A DNA stretch of 64,000 bases from Rhyacophila brunnea. Taxonomy: Eukaryota; Arthropoda; Insecta; Trichoptera; Rhyacophilidae. Under the pieces are notes generated by a model. The model made no database searches, had not been told where the DNA came from, and saw only the letters and a program-made list of their open reading frames with translations. The stretch is from assembly GCA_022495005.1 (NCBI GenBank), contig JAGYXB010000615.1, positions 602,999-666,998 on the forward strand, read 5' to 3'. Made by a program: the position numbers and the translations under genes. Positions 11,437-23,279 of the stretch are shown in pieces (within the stretch, counting starts at the first letter, position 1; every line of letters begins with the position of its first letter).

Positions 11437-12194
11437 CAGTGGCGAATGGTGACTTTTGGAAAGAGATAGGCTGCGGAGATCTGAGAAAAAGAACACACTT
11501 GTCAGGTATACTTACGCGAAATACGAAGATAATACAATATCATTACTAATGAATAGGTATACACTAATGACAACGACACACTAATTCAATGAAATTTCAA
11601 AAACTCACTGGCGACATAAAATAAAGAGCGATAAGTATTTTTTTAAAACTTATACACATCAAATATATTATATAAAATTTATTTTTATTTTTAAAAACAA
11701 TCTATATTTTTATTAATATGTGATTAAACGCCAAAGAAATTAAAAAAAATATATATTTATTAATTATTTATTAATTTCTCTAACTATTAATTATTTTGGA
11801 CAAAGTGCAGTCATGACAAAAATATTATGTGCGAAGGTTTTAGGCTATGCGATAGGAGCCTATCATATTTCATACAATTCGATAGACTGACTGAGGTTAC
11901 AGGACGCAAAGTCTATACGAAAAAATATCACAACTCCTTCGTAAATAATCCGACATTTATTTACGTCAAGACAATATATATATATACACATTAAACCTTT
12001 GCAGATTGTTTTTTAATCTGTATAATACATTCCAACATAATATTATACGACATCTGTCGTTGGTAAATTAAATTATTTTTATAGAATATAAAATAATCAA
12101 GTGATTGTATAAATATGTCAATATTCAATTATAAAATATTATTCTTACAAAGATAGGCTTTCAATAATCGCCTAGTATGGAGTCTTCGCCACTG
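11437..12194 (+). mobile_element. CAGTGGCGAAG hAT element, copy 1
   Basis: Begins CAGTGGCGAATGGTGAC and ends GTCTTCGCCACTG. It is flanked by perfect 8-bp duplications CTACCTAG (11429-11436 and 12195-12202). Body shared with 37842-38354 includes TTTTGGACAAAGTGCAGTC and GCTATGCGATAGGAGCCTA. It has no long frame, so it is non-autonomous. Confidence 0.9.
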
Positions 12195-12303
12195 CTACCT
12201 AGTAAGTGCCTATTATGTATTATAATAGATAAACGTCTTACTTCACTCGTTCAGTTGGACCAAAATATGATAAAAAGTATTATTACTTGTTATAGTATTC
12301 AAC

Positions 12304-12703
12304 CATGGCGCCCACATCCTGAAGCGGGCCACAAGGCTAGGGTTTTTGTCGCTCCCCCCTACCGGTCGCCAAGATTAAAGGCAGTTTGACGCTCTACTGT
12401 AGTAAATGTAGTAATAAATTGCAGGTAAATGGTGTTAACGGTAAAATGAAGGGTATTTAGTGTATTTTTAATACTTACATCCACCTGAATTATGGAATTA
12501 TGAAGTAACGACACAATTAAAAATTACCATGGTACAGCCACATATTTAAAAATATAACCATTAACAAAGGAAAATAGCGCCGCAGGCGACTTTTTTAATA
12601 TAAGAGCAAGTTTGTGATGTGTGTTTATCTCACTTATTTGGTCGACTTGCCATGCCGGGTCCCCAGGCTAGAGCCCTGTCACCCCCCCATTGTGGGGGCC
12701 ATG
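12304..12703 (+). mobile_element. CATGGC hAT-type element, copy 2
   Basis: Ends CATGGCGCCCACATCC and ATTGTGGGGGCCATG. Perfect 8-bp duplications TATTCAAC (12296-12303 and 12704-12711). Shares GCGCCGCAGGCGACTTTTTT and GTGTTTATCTCAC with the other copies. Confidence 0.92.
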
Positions 12704-12711
12704 TATTCAAC

Positions 12712-13164
12712 TATAGGCCATTCATTACACTTCATTCATTCATTACACATTTGATTTGACGTTACCGGAAATAAATGGCCGTATAGCATTGAGATCGCGT
12801 TGTTTGTGAAACGTTTCACCGTGAACTAAGTTGTACGAATGTTGCAAAATCCTAACCCAAATATGTACTTAGTATAAGTAATTGGTAATTTTTAAATACT
12901 TAAGTGATATGTGTTGCACTTTCATGCGATGAACTGTCAAGTTGTATTACTAAATAAAACATAATAATATGTATTCCAGTATTCCACACCATATAAACAA
13001 CAACTATTGTCTGGTATAGTTTAATTAGTGTGTTCTACTTTTTTTAAACTTTATGTAATTACTAGTGTTTATACGTATTTTACAACAAATAATTTTAATC
13101 TGTAAATTTGTTAGTATAAAATATAACAATGCGATATCAATGAAGTATAGAAAGAAATGTATTT
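12712..13164. other. Spacer with weak repeat traces
   Basis: At 12800-12840 there is AAACGTTTCACCGTGAAC, a motif shared with the CCTAA-ended repeats. No gene is seen. Confidence 0.3.
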
Positions 13165-13620
13165 CTTACAATTTACATCTAACCCAAAATTCCAAAGTAC
13201 CATTATACAGAATTTTCATCAAAATCATTTTTTTAAACGAATTAGAAGGGATGTTTGACGTAATTTAGTTAACGGATTAAAAGTTTTGTGACCAAGTGTA
13301 ACAATAGGGAAGTCTTGTTAAAATACAGAAAATCATGTGATAATATGAATAAAGTAGATGACCCAAAATAATGCTTTATTTGCTAGTACAACAGCTTACG
13401 ATTAACTGTGGTACGGCGAACTGCATAAGTACAATTTACATCTAACCCAAAATTCTAATCTATTTTGAAAATAAATTATTCAGAGTACCAACATATACAG
13501 AAATTGATATATATTTTTAAAAACGAATTAGAAGTGATGATTTAAAGATTCTGACGTAATTTAGACAGAGGGGTTAACGATGTTGTGACCAAGTGTGACG
13601 GTGGAAAAGGGGGGGGGGGG
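13165..13620 (+). repeat. Local direct duplication of about 140 bp
   Basis: 13165-13305 and 13430-13600 share ACAATTTACATCTAACCCAA, ACGAATTAGAAG, CGTAATTTAG and TTGTGACCAAGTGT in the same order. The second copy ends at a 13-base G run (13609-13621). Confidence 0.65.
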
Positions 13621-13621
13621 G

Positions 13622-14222
13622 TTAAAATAATGCTGTAATTAGGATGGTTATTGGGACCATCATTTTTCTTTAATCTTTTATTCATCAATATTGTATAATA
13701 TACAGTTCTGAAAATGTTCTGTTTACCTTCATAAAAAATTATAGGTTCTTTATAAAATAATTCCAAATCCTTGTGACTATAATATCACTTTGAATTAATA
13801 AATTTACTATAATGAAGTTATGCTTTTTAATGAATCTTATTTCTTTGTCCCACAGAAGTATCAGGAGATCATGTAGCCCTACGAGGTCCAATTTTTATTT
13901 TCTTTAGTATTTTAAAGTGGGAAGCTCGCTCTACCGGTCCGCTGCAAAGGGAATTCCTACAAAGGAAAATGCATACCATAAAACTCTTTGTGTAAAAAGT
14001 ATTCAAGTGACGCGATAATGCAGATACCTTCAACAAAGTTTCGTTTCATACGTTTTTTGTTCCTGGCTTTTTTATGTTCTCCTGGTAATGTTTGAAGTAA
14101 AATTAAGTGAATAAAAACGTAGTTTTTTCATGACCAATTAGATTTAATTAAGGATTAATCTAAAAATGAACCAATATTTTTTTTCTCCTGTGGCACATTT
14201 ATTATCTGCTGTGCTAAACACC
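13622..14222. other. Spacer, nothing recognised
   Basis: No supported gene or repeat. Confidence 0.35.
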
Positions 14223-14445
14223 CACGGTGGCCGCGCGGCTTAAGCGTTGGACTATCACGCCGTGGGTCCCAGGTTCGAATCCTGGGTCTGGCAAGTACAC
14301 ATATTGTTTTTTAATTTGTGTGTGAGTCAGGGTATGGACCTAATAGGTTGAGCAAGTGGCTGACATCCATTTCTCGTAAAAATACAAAATCTGTTAATAC
14401 AAACCTCTACTCTGTGGAGGCCTTTAATGGTCGGGGGGGGTGCTA
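14223..14445 (+). mobile_element. tRNA-derived SINE, family A copy 1
   Basis: Head GGTGGCCGCGCGGCTTAAG resembles a pol III A box. GGTTCGAATCC (14272-14282) is a perfect B box. The body after the tRNA-like part contains TTGAGCAAGTGGCTGACATC and CATTTCTCGTAAAAA. It is shared with 43942-44120 (+) and 35150-35340 (reversed). Confidence 0.8.
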
Positions 14446-14518
14446 AAACATTAAAGAACTTCCGTTATGATATGCAAAATATATATGGCACAATTTAATT
14501 GGAAAGCTCTCATAATAT

Positions 14519-14772
14519 ATTGTTAATTAACTATTTTTACTTTTATTCAACGAATAATTCAGAAAATTTAAGAATGTACCATTCTAATCATTGAACGTAC
14601 ATTATTCTGAAAACACTCATGCATGAGAAAATATAGCCAATAGAAAAAAAAAATCGAAGAAAGTAAGACACCCGGCAGGATCGAACCTGCGTCTCTTGGG
14701 TATCATGCCCTGTGCATTACCACTATTATATAAATCTTATGAATTATTCGTTGAATCAAAGAAATAGTTAAT
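14519..14772 (-). mobile_element. tRNA-derived SINE, family B, reversed, between inverted arms
   Basis: On the minus strand the tRNA-like head reads TAGTGGTAATGCACAGGGC... with B box GGTTCGATCCTGCC (complement near 14670-14684). The body follows toward 14519, with tail CTGAATTATTCGTTGAATAA. A second, oppositely directed copy of the tail lies at 14737-14772, so the unit is bordered by about 36-bp inverted arms (TTAATTAACTATTT... and its complement). Confidence 0.75.
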
Positions 14773-14904
14773 TAAAAATTATTAGCAAGTTACAACAGAA
14801 AATATTGGAGTGATCCGTGAAGTGACGTGAATACAAAAATCGATCGCCTATCGTAACTTAATTTGGAAAGCGCTTATGAGCAGGTATTAAAAAGGCCAAT
14901 AGTT

Positions 14905-15095
14905 AATATTTGTCGCAATTAAGCATGGCAGTCGTAGCACAGTGATAATGCACAGGGCGCGATACCCAAGAGACGCACGTTCGATCCTGCCGGGTGTCTT
15001 ACTTTTTTCGAAAAAGATTTTTTCTATTGGCTATATTTTTTCTCATGAGTGTTTTTAGAATTATGCATGTTCTCATAATATTGTATTAATATTCA
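14905..15095 (+). mobile_element. tRNA-derived SINE, family B, forward copy
   Basis: tRNA-like head at about 14928-14997: TAGCACAGTGATAATGCAC, GCGCGATACCCAAGAGAC, and a B box with one change (CGTTCGATCC). Then comes the family body CTTACTTTTTTCG...TCTATTGGCTATA. It is head to head with 14519-14772. Confidence 0.8.
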
Positions 15096-15118
15096 TATAA
15101 CAGTTATTTGGGTAGATG

Positions 15119-15482
15119 CATTTACATTATTAATGGACGACGTACTCAGTACAGTAGCTAGCAAGTAAATTAAAACGTGACATTCGCACGTGCATAGGTA
15201 GACGTCACGCAATATGCATTATGCGATATCACGCATCGGGAATTTATAGCAATATCACCTTTATTGTAATGGCGTTAGAACAGTGTTTCTAGTATCAATG
15301 TTCGTTTGAGCGAACCTGTTCGAACCGAACCATTCGGCAGATCCGACAAGAAGCATCGAGAATTTATAGCAATATCACCTTTATTATAATGGCGTTAGAA
15401 CAGATTATGCCATTCGGCAGACCCGATAAAAAAAGTGAGTGTCATTTTTTTTTCCAGATACTTGTCCATATTAATGTCATTG
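15119..15482 (+). mobile_element. CAATGACATT hAT-type MITE, copy 2
   Basis: Perfect 8-bp duplications GGTAGATG (15111-15118 and 15483-15490). The left end has two changes (CATTTACATT). Internal tandem modules as in copy 1. Confidence 0.92.
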
Positions 15483-15898
15483 GGTAGATGGGTTATCTTA
15501 TTCTTACTAAGTTCTACGATCACTGCGATATAATGATCATGCTATCATCTCGGAAATGCAAAAAAAACTAGTGCAGTCACGACAGTAATATAAAATGTCG
15601 CATTGGAAGTAAAATAATAGGAAGTACATTGTAATCCATATCCCTATCGGGTGCCCCAAAAAATCGTTTGTCATTTTTATCGCGAAGATTTTCATTGGCA
15701 ATCTATTCGATCCATTATAAAACTGTTATTCTATTCAAAGCAACAAAACCGAACCATTTCTTACTCTGAGACAATGTAAGGCAGATGTTATCAACTGATG
15801 GTACGTGAACTGGTGTATTTCAGGCGTAGTATTTATTTCAGAATTTTCACGGAAGAATTAATCGGATACTACATAATTAGGTATAGTACAGTGGCGAA

Positions 15899-16791
15899 GA
15901 CTCCATACTAGGCGATTATTTAAAGCCTACATTCTTAAGAAAAATATTTTTTATTTTCATGTTGACGTATTTATATAATCACAAATAATAATATATTCAC
16001 TATGCCCAAAGACATCTACCGTATAATTGTCATAATTTTACGATCTTTTCCCATATTTCAATAAGCACCATTTATGGCATCTCTCGAAAGTTTAAAAAAA
16101 TAGAACACACCGCGTTTCGCTTCACATATTGCATAGGATTATTTTCGCGTGAACGGGTTTTTCAATATGAAGTTTTTTCTCATTAATTCAAAATGTCTGG
16201 CGTCCCGCATACAAATGTACAAACTGTTTCGTTAGCGCTTACGTCGCGAGAGCACATTTATTCAAAATAATTAATAAGAAGACAATTTAAAAAATAATTT
16301 CTATGGGATTCAATCACATAAATATGTATTGATTGTTGTTAAAAATATAAAATAATTTATCTCGTGATTTTTATTTATTTATTAGTTCACTCATTAGACA
16401 ATTTAGATATCTGATATGGTACCTACCTAAGTCTGTGTTTTAAATATAGAAGTATTTTAAAATGTCTAGTTTTACGGGTTAAATTATAAATTGTTATGGA
16501 ACATAATATATATATACAATAACGGATTATTTTCATAGATGATAGGTAATATGTTTTGAGCGTATGTTACGTTTATAAATGTTTAGGAAAATACATAAGT
16601 AATTCAAAACTAATTGCTTATTTTTATGAACTAATTATAACAAACCAATTAAGCTTTTGAAATTTCTTCGTTTTAGCGTACCTATTCATCAGTAGTAATA
16701 TTGGGTTATCTTCTTATTTCCCGCAAATATGTCTGACAAGCATGGTTACTCCCACAGCCTACCTCTTTCAAAAAGTCACCCTTCGCCACTG
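15899..16791 (-). mobile_element. CAGTGGCGAAG hAT element, copy 2
   Basis: Ends CAGTGGCGAAGACTCC and GTCACCCTTCGCCACTG. Perfect 8-bp duplications GTATAGTA (15891-15898 and 16792-16799). Oriented opposite to 11437-12194 and longer (893 bp). No transposase frame. Confidence 0.92.
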
Positions 16792-16894
16792 GTATAGTAT
16801 ACATACGTATATGTAACAGCGACTTGGATAGACATGTATGACAATAACTCTTGCCAAAAACGATTCAAATGAAATAGTAAATATCTAATCACGT

Positions 16895-17000
16895 AATACT
16901 CCGTTTACACGTGCATGGATTTACTGCAGACAGTACTAATTATCGTGGCCATAACAATAAAATGCACGTGTAAATACGTATTATCGTGCAAATTGCAAGA
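16895..17000 (+). repeat. Foldback repeat, CCGTTTACACGTGCATGG family, copy 1
   Basis: CCGTTTACACGTGCATGG at about 16901 and AATGCACGTGTAAA at about 16961 form a short inverted pair. The same sequence occurs at 17468 and, complete, at 23757-24131. Confidence 0.6.
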
Positions 17001-17134
17001 TTGCATAAATGTATCAGAAAAGTTCGGAATAAGTTTATAATACATATTTTAGTTAGCGCGCTAAGTAGCTAAGAAGACAACGTGTTGGGAATTTAATAAT
17101 TAAATTATCTAATGAAAAATGTCAACAGATATAT

Positions 17135-17286
17135 AGGTAAATCGTTTTACAGTGGCACCATGGCTACGGCAAATTGCAGTTGTAGAGGTATTGTTTGCTG
17201 GCATTAAAACAGGCATTGTCGCAAGCAATTCAATACACGCGCGAATCGCCTATGGTGCCACTGTAGAATGATTCTATACCTACCTG
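17135..17286. mobile_element. Short foldback MITE, CAGTGGCACCAT ends
   Basis: TTTTACAGTGGCACCATGG on the left is mirrored by CCTATGGTGCCACTGTAGAA on the right. Including flanking matches the arms reach about 30 bases around an interior of about 90. No clear target duplication. Confidence 0.65.
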
Positions 17287-17465
17287 CTAAATTGGGTAAG
17301 TTTTATACTATTATATTTGAGTATTTTTGGTATCTGCGTTTTGCCTTTTGGTATTTTCAGGCATTATACGTACTAACCGGTGGCGTAAAATGCACGCTGA
17401 TACGGAATACAGTTAATTCCCATCTAAGTTTATAACAAATTAATACGATATAAAAACATGAAAAC

Positions 17466-17800
17466 ATTATCACTAAGTATAATATTCCGTTTACATGTGC
17501 ATGGATATACTGCTGACAGTAAAAAAATGCACCTGTAAACACGTATTATCGTGTAAATTGCAACATTACATGCATGTATCAAAAAAGTTAGGAAGCTTCT
17601 AAATTTTCATGCGACAATGGGACTGTGCGATATCTGCGCATGCGCAGTAGAACGATAGTAGCGAATCCACCGGCAAAAAAACGAACTACATCGCGCAAAG
17701 ACTCATTTTAAGGTTAACCAATTTTAACGACCTGTCAAATAGTACCATACAATGACAACATCGCGTCTCGCTAACTTTTGAGGAATGAGATTGAGACTTG
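17466..17800 (-). repeat. Foldback repeat, CCGTTTACACG family, copy 2
   Basis: After the CCGTTTACATGTGCATGG arm, the body (TGCGCATGCGCAGTAGAACG, GACCTGTCAAATAGTACCAT) is an inverted version of 23850-24030. Confidence 0.65.
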
Positions 17801-18600
17801 GTTACATACATAGACATTTGTTTACTAATCATTAAAATGTTTCGTTTTTGGTGCAGGCCAGTCAAGGGTTGTCAATATGAAATCACGCCTTAAGAAGGAG
17901 AGGATCTGATTTAATATGATGATTGGCAACGAAAGGTAAACGATGGATGTAAAAAATGTGACGTCACCAACGAAAACCAACAAAATAACTATTTTTTAAC
18001 TGATATCATCCATTTTCAATTAATGTTTTTCTAACCTATGGTGAGAAGATTTAAAAAAATGTGACAGGTATTTTAGACAAGGTGGTGAAATGATTTGTGA
18101 TGAATCATGATGATGGTGGAGAGTGTAACATCATTTATAGATAACCCCGCATACTACGACTCTCGTATCACTAAATAATTGCTGCAATTTGGTTGTTAAT
18201 CTTACAATATATAAGATGGCACTGCAAGAAGAATTACTAAGTAATATTTCTTAATAGTATGATAGGCTGGTTATCGACCGCTGATCTATGGGGTCATAGC
18301 ACAGCGATAAGCCAAACAATGGAATTGTAGAAAGACAATACAAACGAATTCCGATGGACCAACGAATGCCCTGATCAATTTTATCGGGCCTGTAGCATTT
18401 TGAAATATTATTATTTATTATACAACAATGTTACTTTATCTCATATTCTTATGTATCGTGTATATTAACTGTTTTCTGGCTTTCATCATATTGTGTTATT
18501 GGTGAATATAACTCCATATATTATTATAGCATTAATTATTACAGGCTTTATTTACGCCCGCCCCAAGAAACAGCTTTAGGATTAGTTTTAGCCTGCTCTC
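17801..18600. other. Spacer, nothing recognised
   Basis: No coding or repeat feature supported. Confidence 0.35.
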
Positions 18601-18629
18601 ACTAGGGATGATTTACAATCCTGCGCATA

Positions 18630-18810
18630 TATTCTATATACGAGACTACTATCGGCAGCTATCGAGGGTATTTTTTCATAATGTGTTAAACAGTCAAAAC
18701 TCTCTATTTCGCTCTAAAATTTAGCACACCCAACAGAGCTGCTATTAAAACATAGCACTTATTGTAATTGTTACAATAAGTGCCAACTGGATTTGTTGTA
18801 TCCAATTGGT
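18630..18810 (+). repeat. Partial copy of the 48862-49140 inverted-repeat element
   Basis: Shares AACAGTCAAAACT, TCTAAAATTTA, TTAAAACATAGCACTTATTG and TTACAATAAGTGC in the same order. The long inverted arms are degraded. Confidence 0.6.
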
Positions 18811-18978
18811 GATTCTAATCGGATGTATTTGGAATTAAATAAGACCCTGAGTTGACGCACGTCTAGTGCAATGCCGTACTGTGTCTGCAGCCTTAGCCTC
18901 AAGGGTGGTGTTTTTTTTCTACACAGTTTAAAAATTGATGGAAGTTATTAGGACAATGATTTTTAGGGGCGTCAAATC

Positions 18979-19340
18979 CAATGACATTATTAATGTACGA
19001 CGCACTGAGTACATCTAGCAAGTAAATTCACTCATAGCGACATTCGCACGTGCATAGGTAGACGTCACACAATATCCATTATGCGATATCACGCATCGGG
19101 AATTTATAGCAAAATCACCTTTATTGTAATGGCCTTAGAACAGTGTTTCTAGTATCAATGTTCGTTTGAGCGAACCCGTTCGAACCGAACCATTCGGAAG
19201 ACCCGACAAGAAGCATCGAGAATTTATAGCAATATCACATTTATTGTAATGGCGTTAGAACAGATTATGCCATTCGGCAGACCCGACAAAAAAGTGAGTG
19301 TCATTTTTTTCCAGATGCTTCGTCCATATTAATGTCATTG
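18979..19340 (+). mobile_element. CAATGACATT hAT-type MITE, copy 3
   Basis: Perfect 8-bp duplications GTCAAATC (18971-18978 and 19341-19348). Ends CAATGACATTATTAATG and CATATTAATGTCATTG. Confidence 0.92.
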
Positions 19341-19348
19341 GTCAAATC

Positions 19349-20050
19349 CGACTTGGTTCAGGATAGTTTCGTATATTTCGAAGGCTTTTCAAAATTCTAT
19401 ATCATCATTTTATATATTAAGTTATTATTAAATGTAACATTAATAATAACCGTATAACGTTATATTATGTTATAATGTAACGAAACACTCTCGTTGTAGC
19501 TTCTGTTTTTATTAAAATTGAAACAATGGCCGCAATGTATATTATGGGTATAAGGTATAACACATATACAATAATATATAGATACCGCAAATAACAATAG
19601 AATATTGAGCATATTTGTGCATAACGGTCACCGTGAATGCAGTTATTTTCACATTGTTTCGTTAAATTTAATCCAGTATTAAGCGGTATCATACTATTAT
19701 CAAGGTATATATTAGGTATATATGTATACATTTTCCTTATATTACAATTCTATAGGAACTACCGGAAGAATTATATCAATACAGGGCTGTTTAAAAGACA
19801 TTATTGATTTTATTTTATTGTTAAACTCCGAATACATTACGAAAAATATAGATAGGTAAATTATGGAGTCTATGACGATAACTGGGTACTGCACTAAATG
19901 CGCGAAGACACGCATGTTATAATTTTAACTAGATTCTAATATTACACTTAAGTACGATATTAAACGAATCGATCGTCCGCAAATTGCATAATGTTTTTCT
20001 ATGAACTTTTAATTATAATGATATATAAGCAAAACCTTTAATCTTTTTTG
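19349..20050. other. AT-rich spacer
   Basis: The 88-codon minus frame at 19465-19731 is rich in Ile/Tyr, as expected of chance frames in AT-rich DNA. No family is recognised. Confidence 0.35.
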
Positions 20051-20059
20051 TCGTGTCCA

Positions 20060-20360
20060 CGCGGATGATGTGCCTAGAACTAGATTCTTCCCAATCATGC
20101 TTTGCTCACCGTGATGGCTACGTCATTGTGGAGCTGATTGCAATGAGTATCTTCGTCTCATCCGTCCCCACTTATATTGTTTTTGGTGTTGGTTACTCTG
20201 GTTCATATCCAATAAGTCGTTCTATCCTGCAGTACCTCCAGTGGTAGCTGCTCATCGGGCACCATTGAGAAAGCTACATTGTCGCATCTCTCAATATACC
20301 TCGCCATTCTTTCCACCGCAGGCAACTCCGAAATCTTCTTGCATGGCCTATTGCAGTTTT
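20060..20360 (-). other. Coding-like relic of unknown origin
   Basis: The complement translates, until stops interrupt it, to a coding-looking stretch: KISELPAVERMARYIERCDN, followed by AFSMVPDEQLPLEVLQDRT. Base composition is richer in GC than the surroundings. I do not recognise the family. A transposable-element protein is the likeliest source, given the context. Confidence 0.3.
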
Positions 20361-21831
20361 TCCTATATTTTAGACAAGATTGCGCCTTTATATGTCCAAA
20401 ACCTTACATACAAGGATAAAATGATCAAAACGATTGCGTAATATTCGAGACTATGCAAAGGTGTGGATAACTGGTGTCAAATCAATATTGACCAATGTCA
20501 AATAGTGTGCAATGTTATTGATGATTTGGTGGCTATATTAAAGGTTTTTCTAATATCATACCAAACATGTCAAACTCACCAATATGCAAAATAACACTTC
20601 TGAGATAATCAAGTTTAAACATTTTTGGGAATTCATGACCTTATTCTAGGATTATTATAAGCCTTACTTGTTGTCTATTATATTGTAGCTGTCAGTATAT
20701 TATTCATCGTTATATCTATTTTTAATGTATCAAATTATTCGACCGCAATAATAAATTCCCAGGAACTCATATACCGGTAAACAACTTACTGTTTACCTGT
20801 ATCAGCAGATTGATTGGCGATATTAAATACGGTATCGCAATGGAAAATTAGTCTAATATCCATTCCCATAGTATCATATTATAATATGATTGTAATAATA
20901 CTAATAATAAATAAAATTTACAGCTACTCGTATTTAAACCGCTGACTCGTTCAATATAATTATGTACTAGAATATAATGTTTAGGTATTACTTTTGACTG
21001 AATTACGAATAATGATTTATCAAAATGTCACTCGAATCTAAGTACCTGGCTCGTAACTATCTCAGTACGTAATATGTACTGTCATTGTATTTATACCATC
21101 GTACCGACCGTTACGCTGCAAATAAAACTCGCTCCTGCATACATCTTCGACTTCTTCGACTTCTTCATCATCATCCTCAACACCATAACCCACACATCGA
21201 ACACCACAATATACTGTCTTTGACACATCGAAAGGTAACATGATTTATTTTTTTAGATGCATGTGTCACATTAGTAAGTGTCTTTAGCTATTTTGTATTC
21301 CATATTTAGGTGCGCAGCTTAGTGAAAAGTAATGTCATTATTTCGCCCATTTCTAAAGCCAGTAGCACTTCTGGTCTTTGGTATAATAAAATTTGGTCGA
21401 TTTCTAGCATATCTGTACACTTAAGTCAAATTAACCAAAAAGGCACATTCCGCCTTTGGCTCCATTGGGACGATATATAAGCCCTTAGCAAAATTTCGCT
21501 GAAATACATTTCGCAATGTTCCACACTGCCATTGTGAAAGAGTTTGGACTTTTGATTTAGTTTGGCATTTTGCTTGCACACCCATTGTGTAGGTATTTAC
21601 CGTGACGTAACGAATGTAAGGCACCCTTATAAGTTTTGCTGAAAGTATCAGAAGTAACATCGTGAAACCCTGATTGGCATCCACTAGAGTCTGTGTGATT
21701 CAAATTCTGATTTAATCGATGGTGGTCAAATCTTGATGGGAAGATCATCACTGCATTTTTTAAACCTGAGAACATTGTAGAAACTAATGGTTTATGTTCT
21801 GATTGAAAACAATTGACGTTTTTTTAATTCT
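20361..21831. other. Spacer; small hairpin and short low-complexity runs
   Basis: GGTAAACA and TGTTTACC (20775-20797) form an 8-bp hairpin. CTTCGACTTCTTCGACTTC-type low complexity lies at about 21148-21180. Minus-strand frames at 21421-21775 have no recognised family. Confidence 0.35.
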
Positions 21832-21933
21832 AAATGGCTGGACACATAGCTCAAAGAAGGGACAATCGTTGGACAAATTTAGTCATCCTATGGTATCCGA
21901 GAGGTACAAAACGTCCGCAAATTAGACCTAGAG

Positions 21934-22637
21934 CAGGGGAGGGCAAACTTTTTGGATGGAGGGCCAAATTCAAGAATTCAAAATGAGCGGCGGGCCGCAA
22001 GTAAAATACCATTTTTAGATGTACACTATTTATTATCACGAAAAATAAACATTACAAAAAATTTAATGAAGAATGAAATTGTTGTACATTTTTTTTAATT
22101 CAGGTGTTAATTTTGTTGTTGATATTCTCAAAACTGCTTGTAAATGGGCATCGGAGATATTTGACTGTAAAGAATTTTTATTGAGGTTCATGATCGAAAA
22201 TGTTTGTTCACATATATAGGTTGATCCAAAAACAACGAACATTTTTCTTGCATAATCTTTAAGTTGGTCGAATTTGTTTGAATTAATGGCATAATAAAAT
22301 TTGGAGATTTCTTCACGACGATGCAATTTTCTTAAATCAGTGTCACACTGCAGATCAATAATCTCAAGTTGTAGCTCTGTCGGTACACCATCAATATCTA
22401 TTGAAATCGATGTTCAACGTAGAAAATAGTGGTTACATAGTGTAAGACGAGACGCAAGGAAGACGTATTGAGATAATACATTTACGAAACAATAAATTCT
22501 TCAAATTTTAATCTATTTCGCTAAAAAATTATAAAAAAGTTATTCGTAATCAGAAGTACAATATTAATGATGGCGGGCCGCAAAAAAATACCCGGCGGGC
22601 CACATGCGGCCCGCGGGCCGCAGTTTGCCCTCCCCTG
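21934..22637 (-). mobile_element. hAT element with CAGGGGAGGGCAAACT ends
   Basis: Both ends read CAGGGGAGGGCAAACT (the right one on the minus strand). Perfect 8-bp duplications ACCTAGAG (21926-21933 and 22638-22645). GC-rich GGGCCGC repeats lie just inside the ends. It carries a transposase C-terminal remnant. Confidence 0.95.
22063..22326 (-). pseudogene. hAT transposase C-terminal remnant (GTF2IRD2/ZBED-like)
   Basis: An 87-codon frame with the C-terminal hAT dimerisation signature: a KDYARKMFVVFGSTYICEQT-like run followed by FSIMNLNKN, then LRISTTKLTPELKKM. FGSTYICEQ.FS.M is the hallmark of the hAT C-terminus found in transposases and in domesticated GTF2IRD2, FAM200 and ZBED proteins. 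The N-terminal BED zinc finger and the DDE/RNase-H catalytic core are absent, leaving about 15% of a typical transposase. It lies inside the 704-bp element 21934-22637, on its minus strand, so the element is an internally deleted derivative of an autonomous one elsewhere in the genome. Confidence 0.85.
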
Positions 22638-22780
22638 ACCTAGAGGCTACTGGATCGATAAAATGATAAAGTTCTGCGGAAGTAGGTACGTGGCAACGCA
22701 ACGCACATGACCGAGAGACGTGAAATCAGCTTGGAGAGGCTTTCATCCAGCAGTGGATATGATCAGGCTGATGATGATGA

Positions 22781-23270
22781 ATTCTTATTGCAGCCGTGTA
22801 ATATGTTGTCTATTAAAATATCTTTAATGCAAACTTGCAGCTAATTTAAGCATTAGGTACTAACAATTTTTAGCTAAACTTTCATTATATTTGGTCTCCG
22901 TATCTGTAGGACAATATTTTATTCGACGTCTATAGTATAGCATGTAAACATAATTAATATATTTACATCAAATTGAGTTAGATATAAAAATATGTAATAT
23001 ATATATAAGCCAATCTATAATATGATATGTTGGTACTTAAATATCTTTTAAAATTATTTTATGTATATCTAATATTTTTAAGGTTTGTTTAAAATAATAA
23101 ATTTGAATGAATAGAAAATTCCCTATTATATTGTGCTTCTAACAGATGGTGAGACTGAAATTTTCGAAGAGTAGCAAATAAGCAATTGAATAAGATTTCA
23201 TTGAATCAATATAGCAACTTCACAGAGTGCAAATTATACTCAGTAAACATTTTGAATAAAATAACTGGGT
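22781..23270. other. AT-rich spacer
   Basis: Nothing recognised. Confidence 0.35.
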
Positions 23271-23279
23271 ACATTTCCA

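Larger units (their letters stand above)
21832..22780 (+). pseudogene. RTE-type reverse transcriptase C-terminal fragment, split by a hAT element
   Basis: The two halves, 21832-21933 and 22638-22780, are homologous to 8780-9020. First comes the MAGHIAQRRDNRWTN-like stretch with a WYPRG-type motif, then the STWQRNAHDRE-like stretch and a tail ending in TGATGATGATGA. The hAT element at 21934-22637 sits between them and duplicated ACCTAGAG. Only the last hundred or so codons of the RT open frame are represented, with frameshifts, so nothing functional is encoded. Because the hAT interrupts the fragment, the RTE insertion is the older event. Confidence 0.82.

Noticed and set aside
13609..13621. 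G run as a functional G-quadruplex
   Set aside because: A single homopolymer of about 13 G (also at 51757) is a likely slippage tract; no multiple spaced G-triplets are present.
14640..14720. Functional tRNA gene
   Set aside because: The B box is good, but related degenerate copies share the same non-tRNA body and tail, as expected of a SINE.
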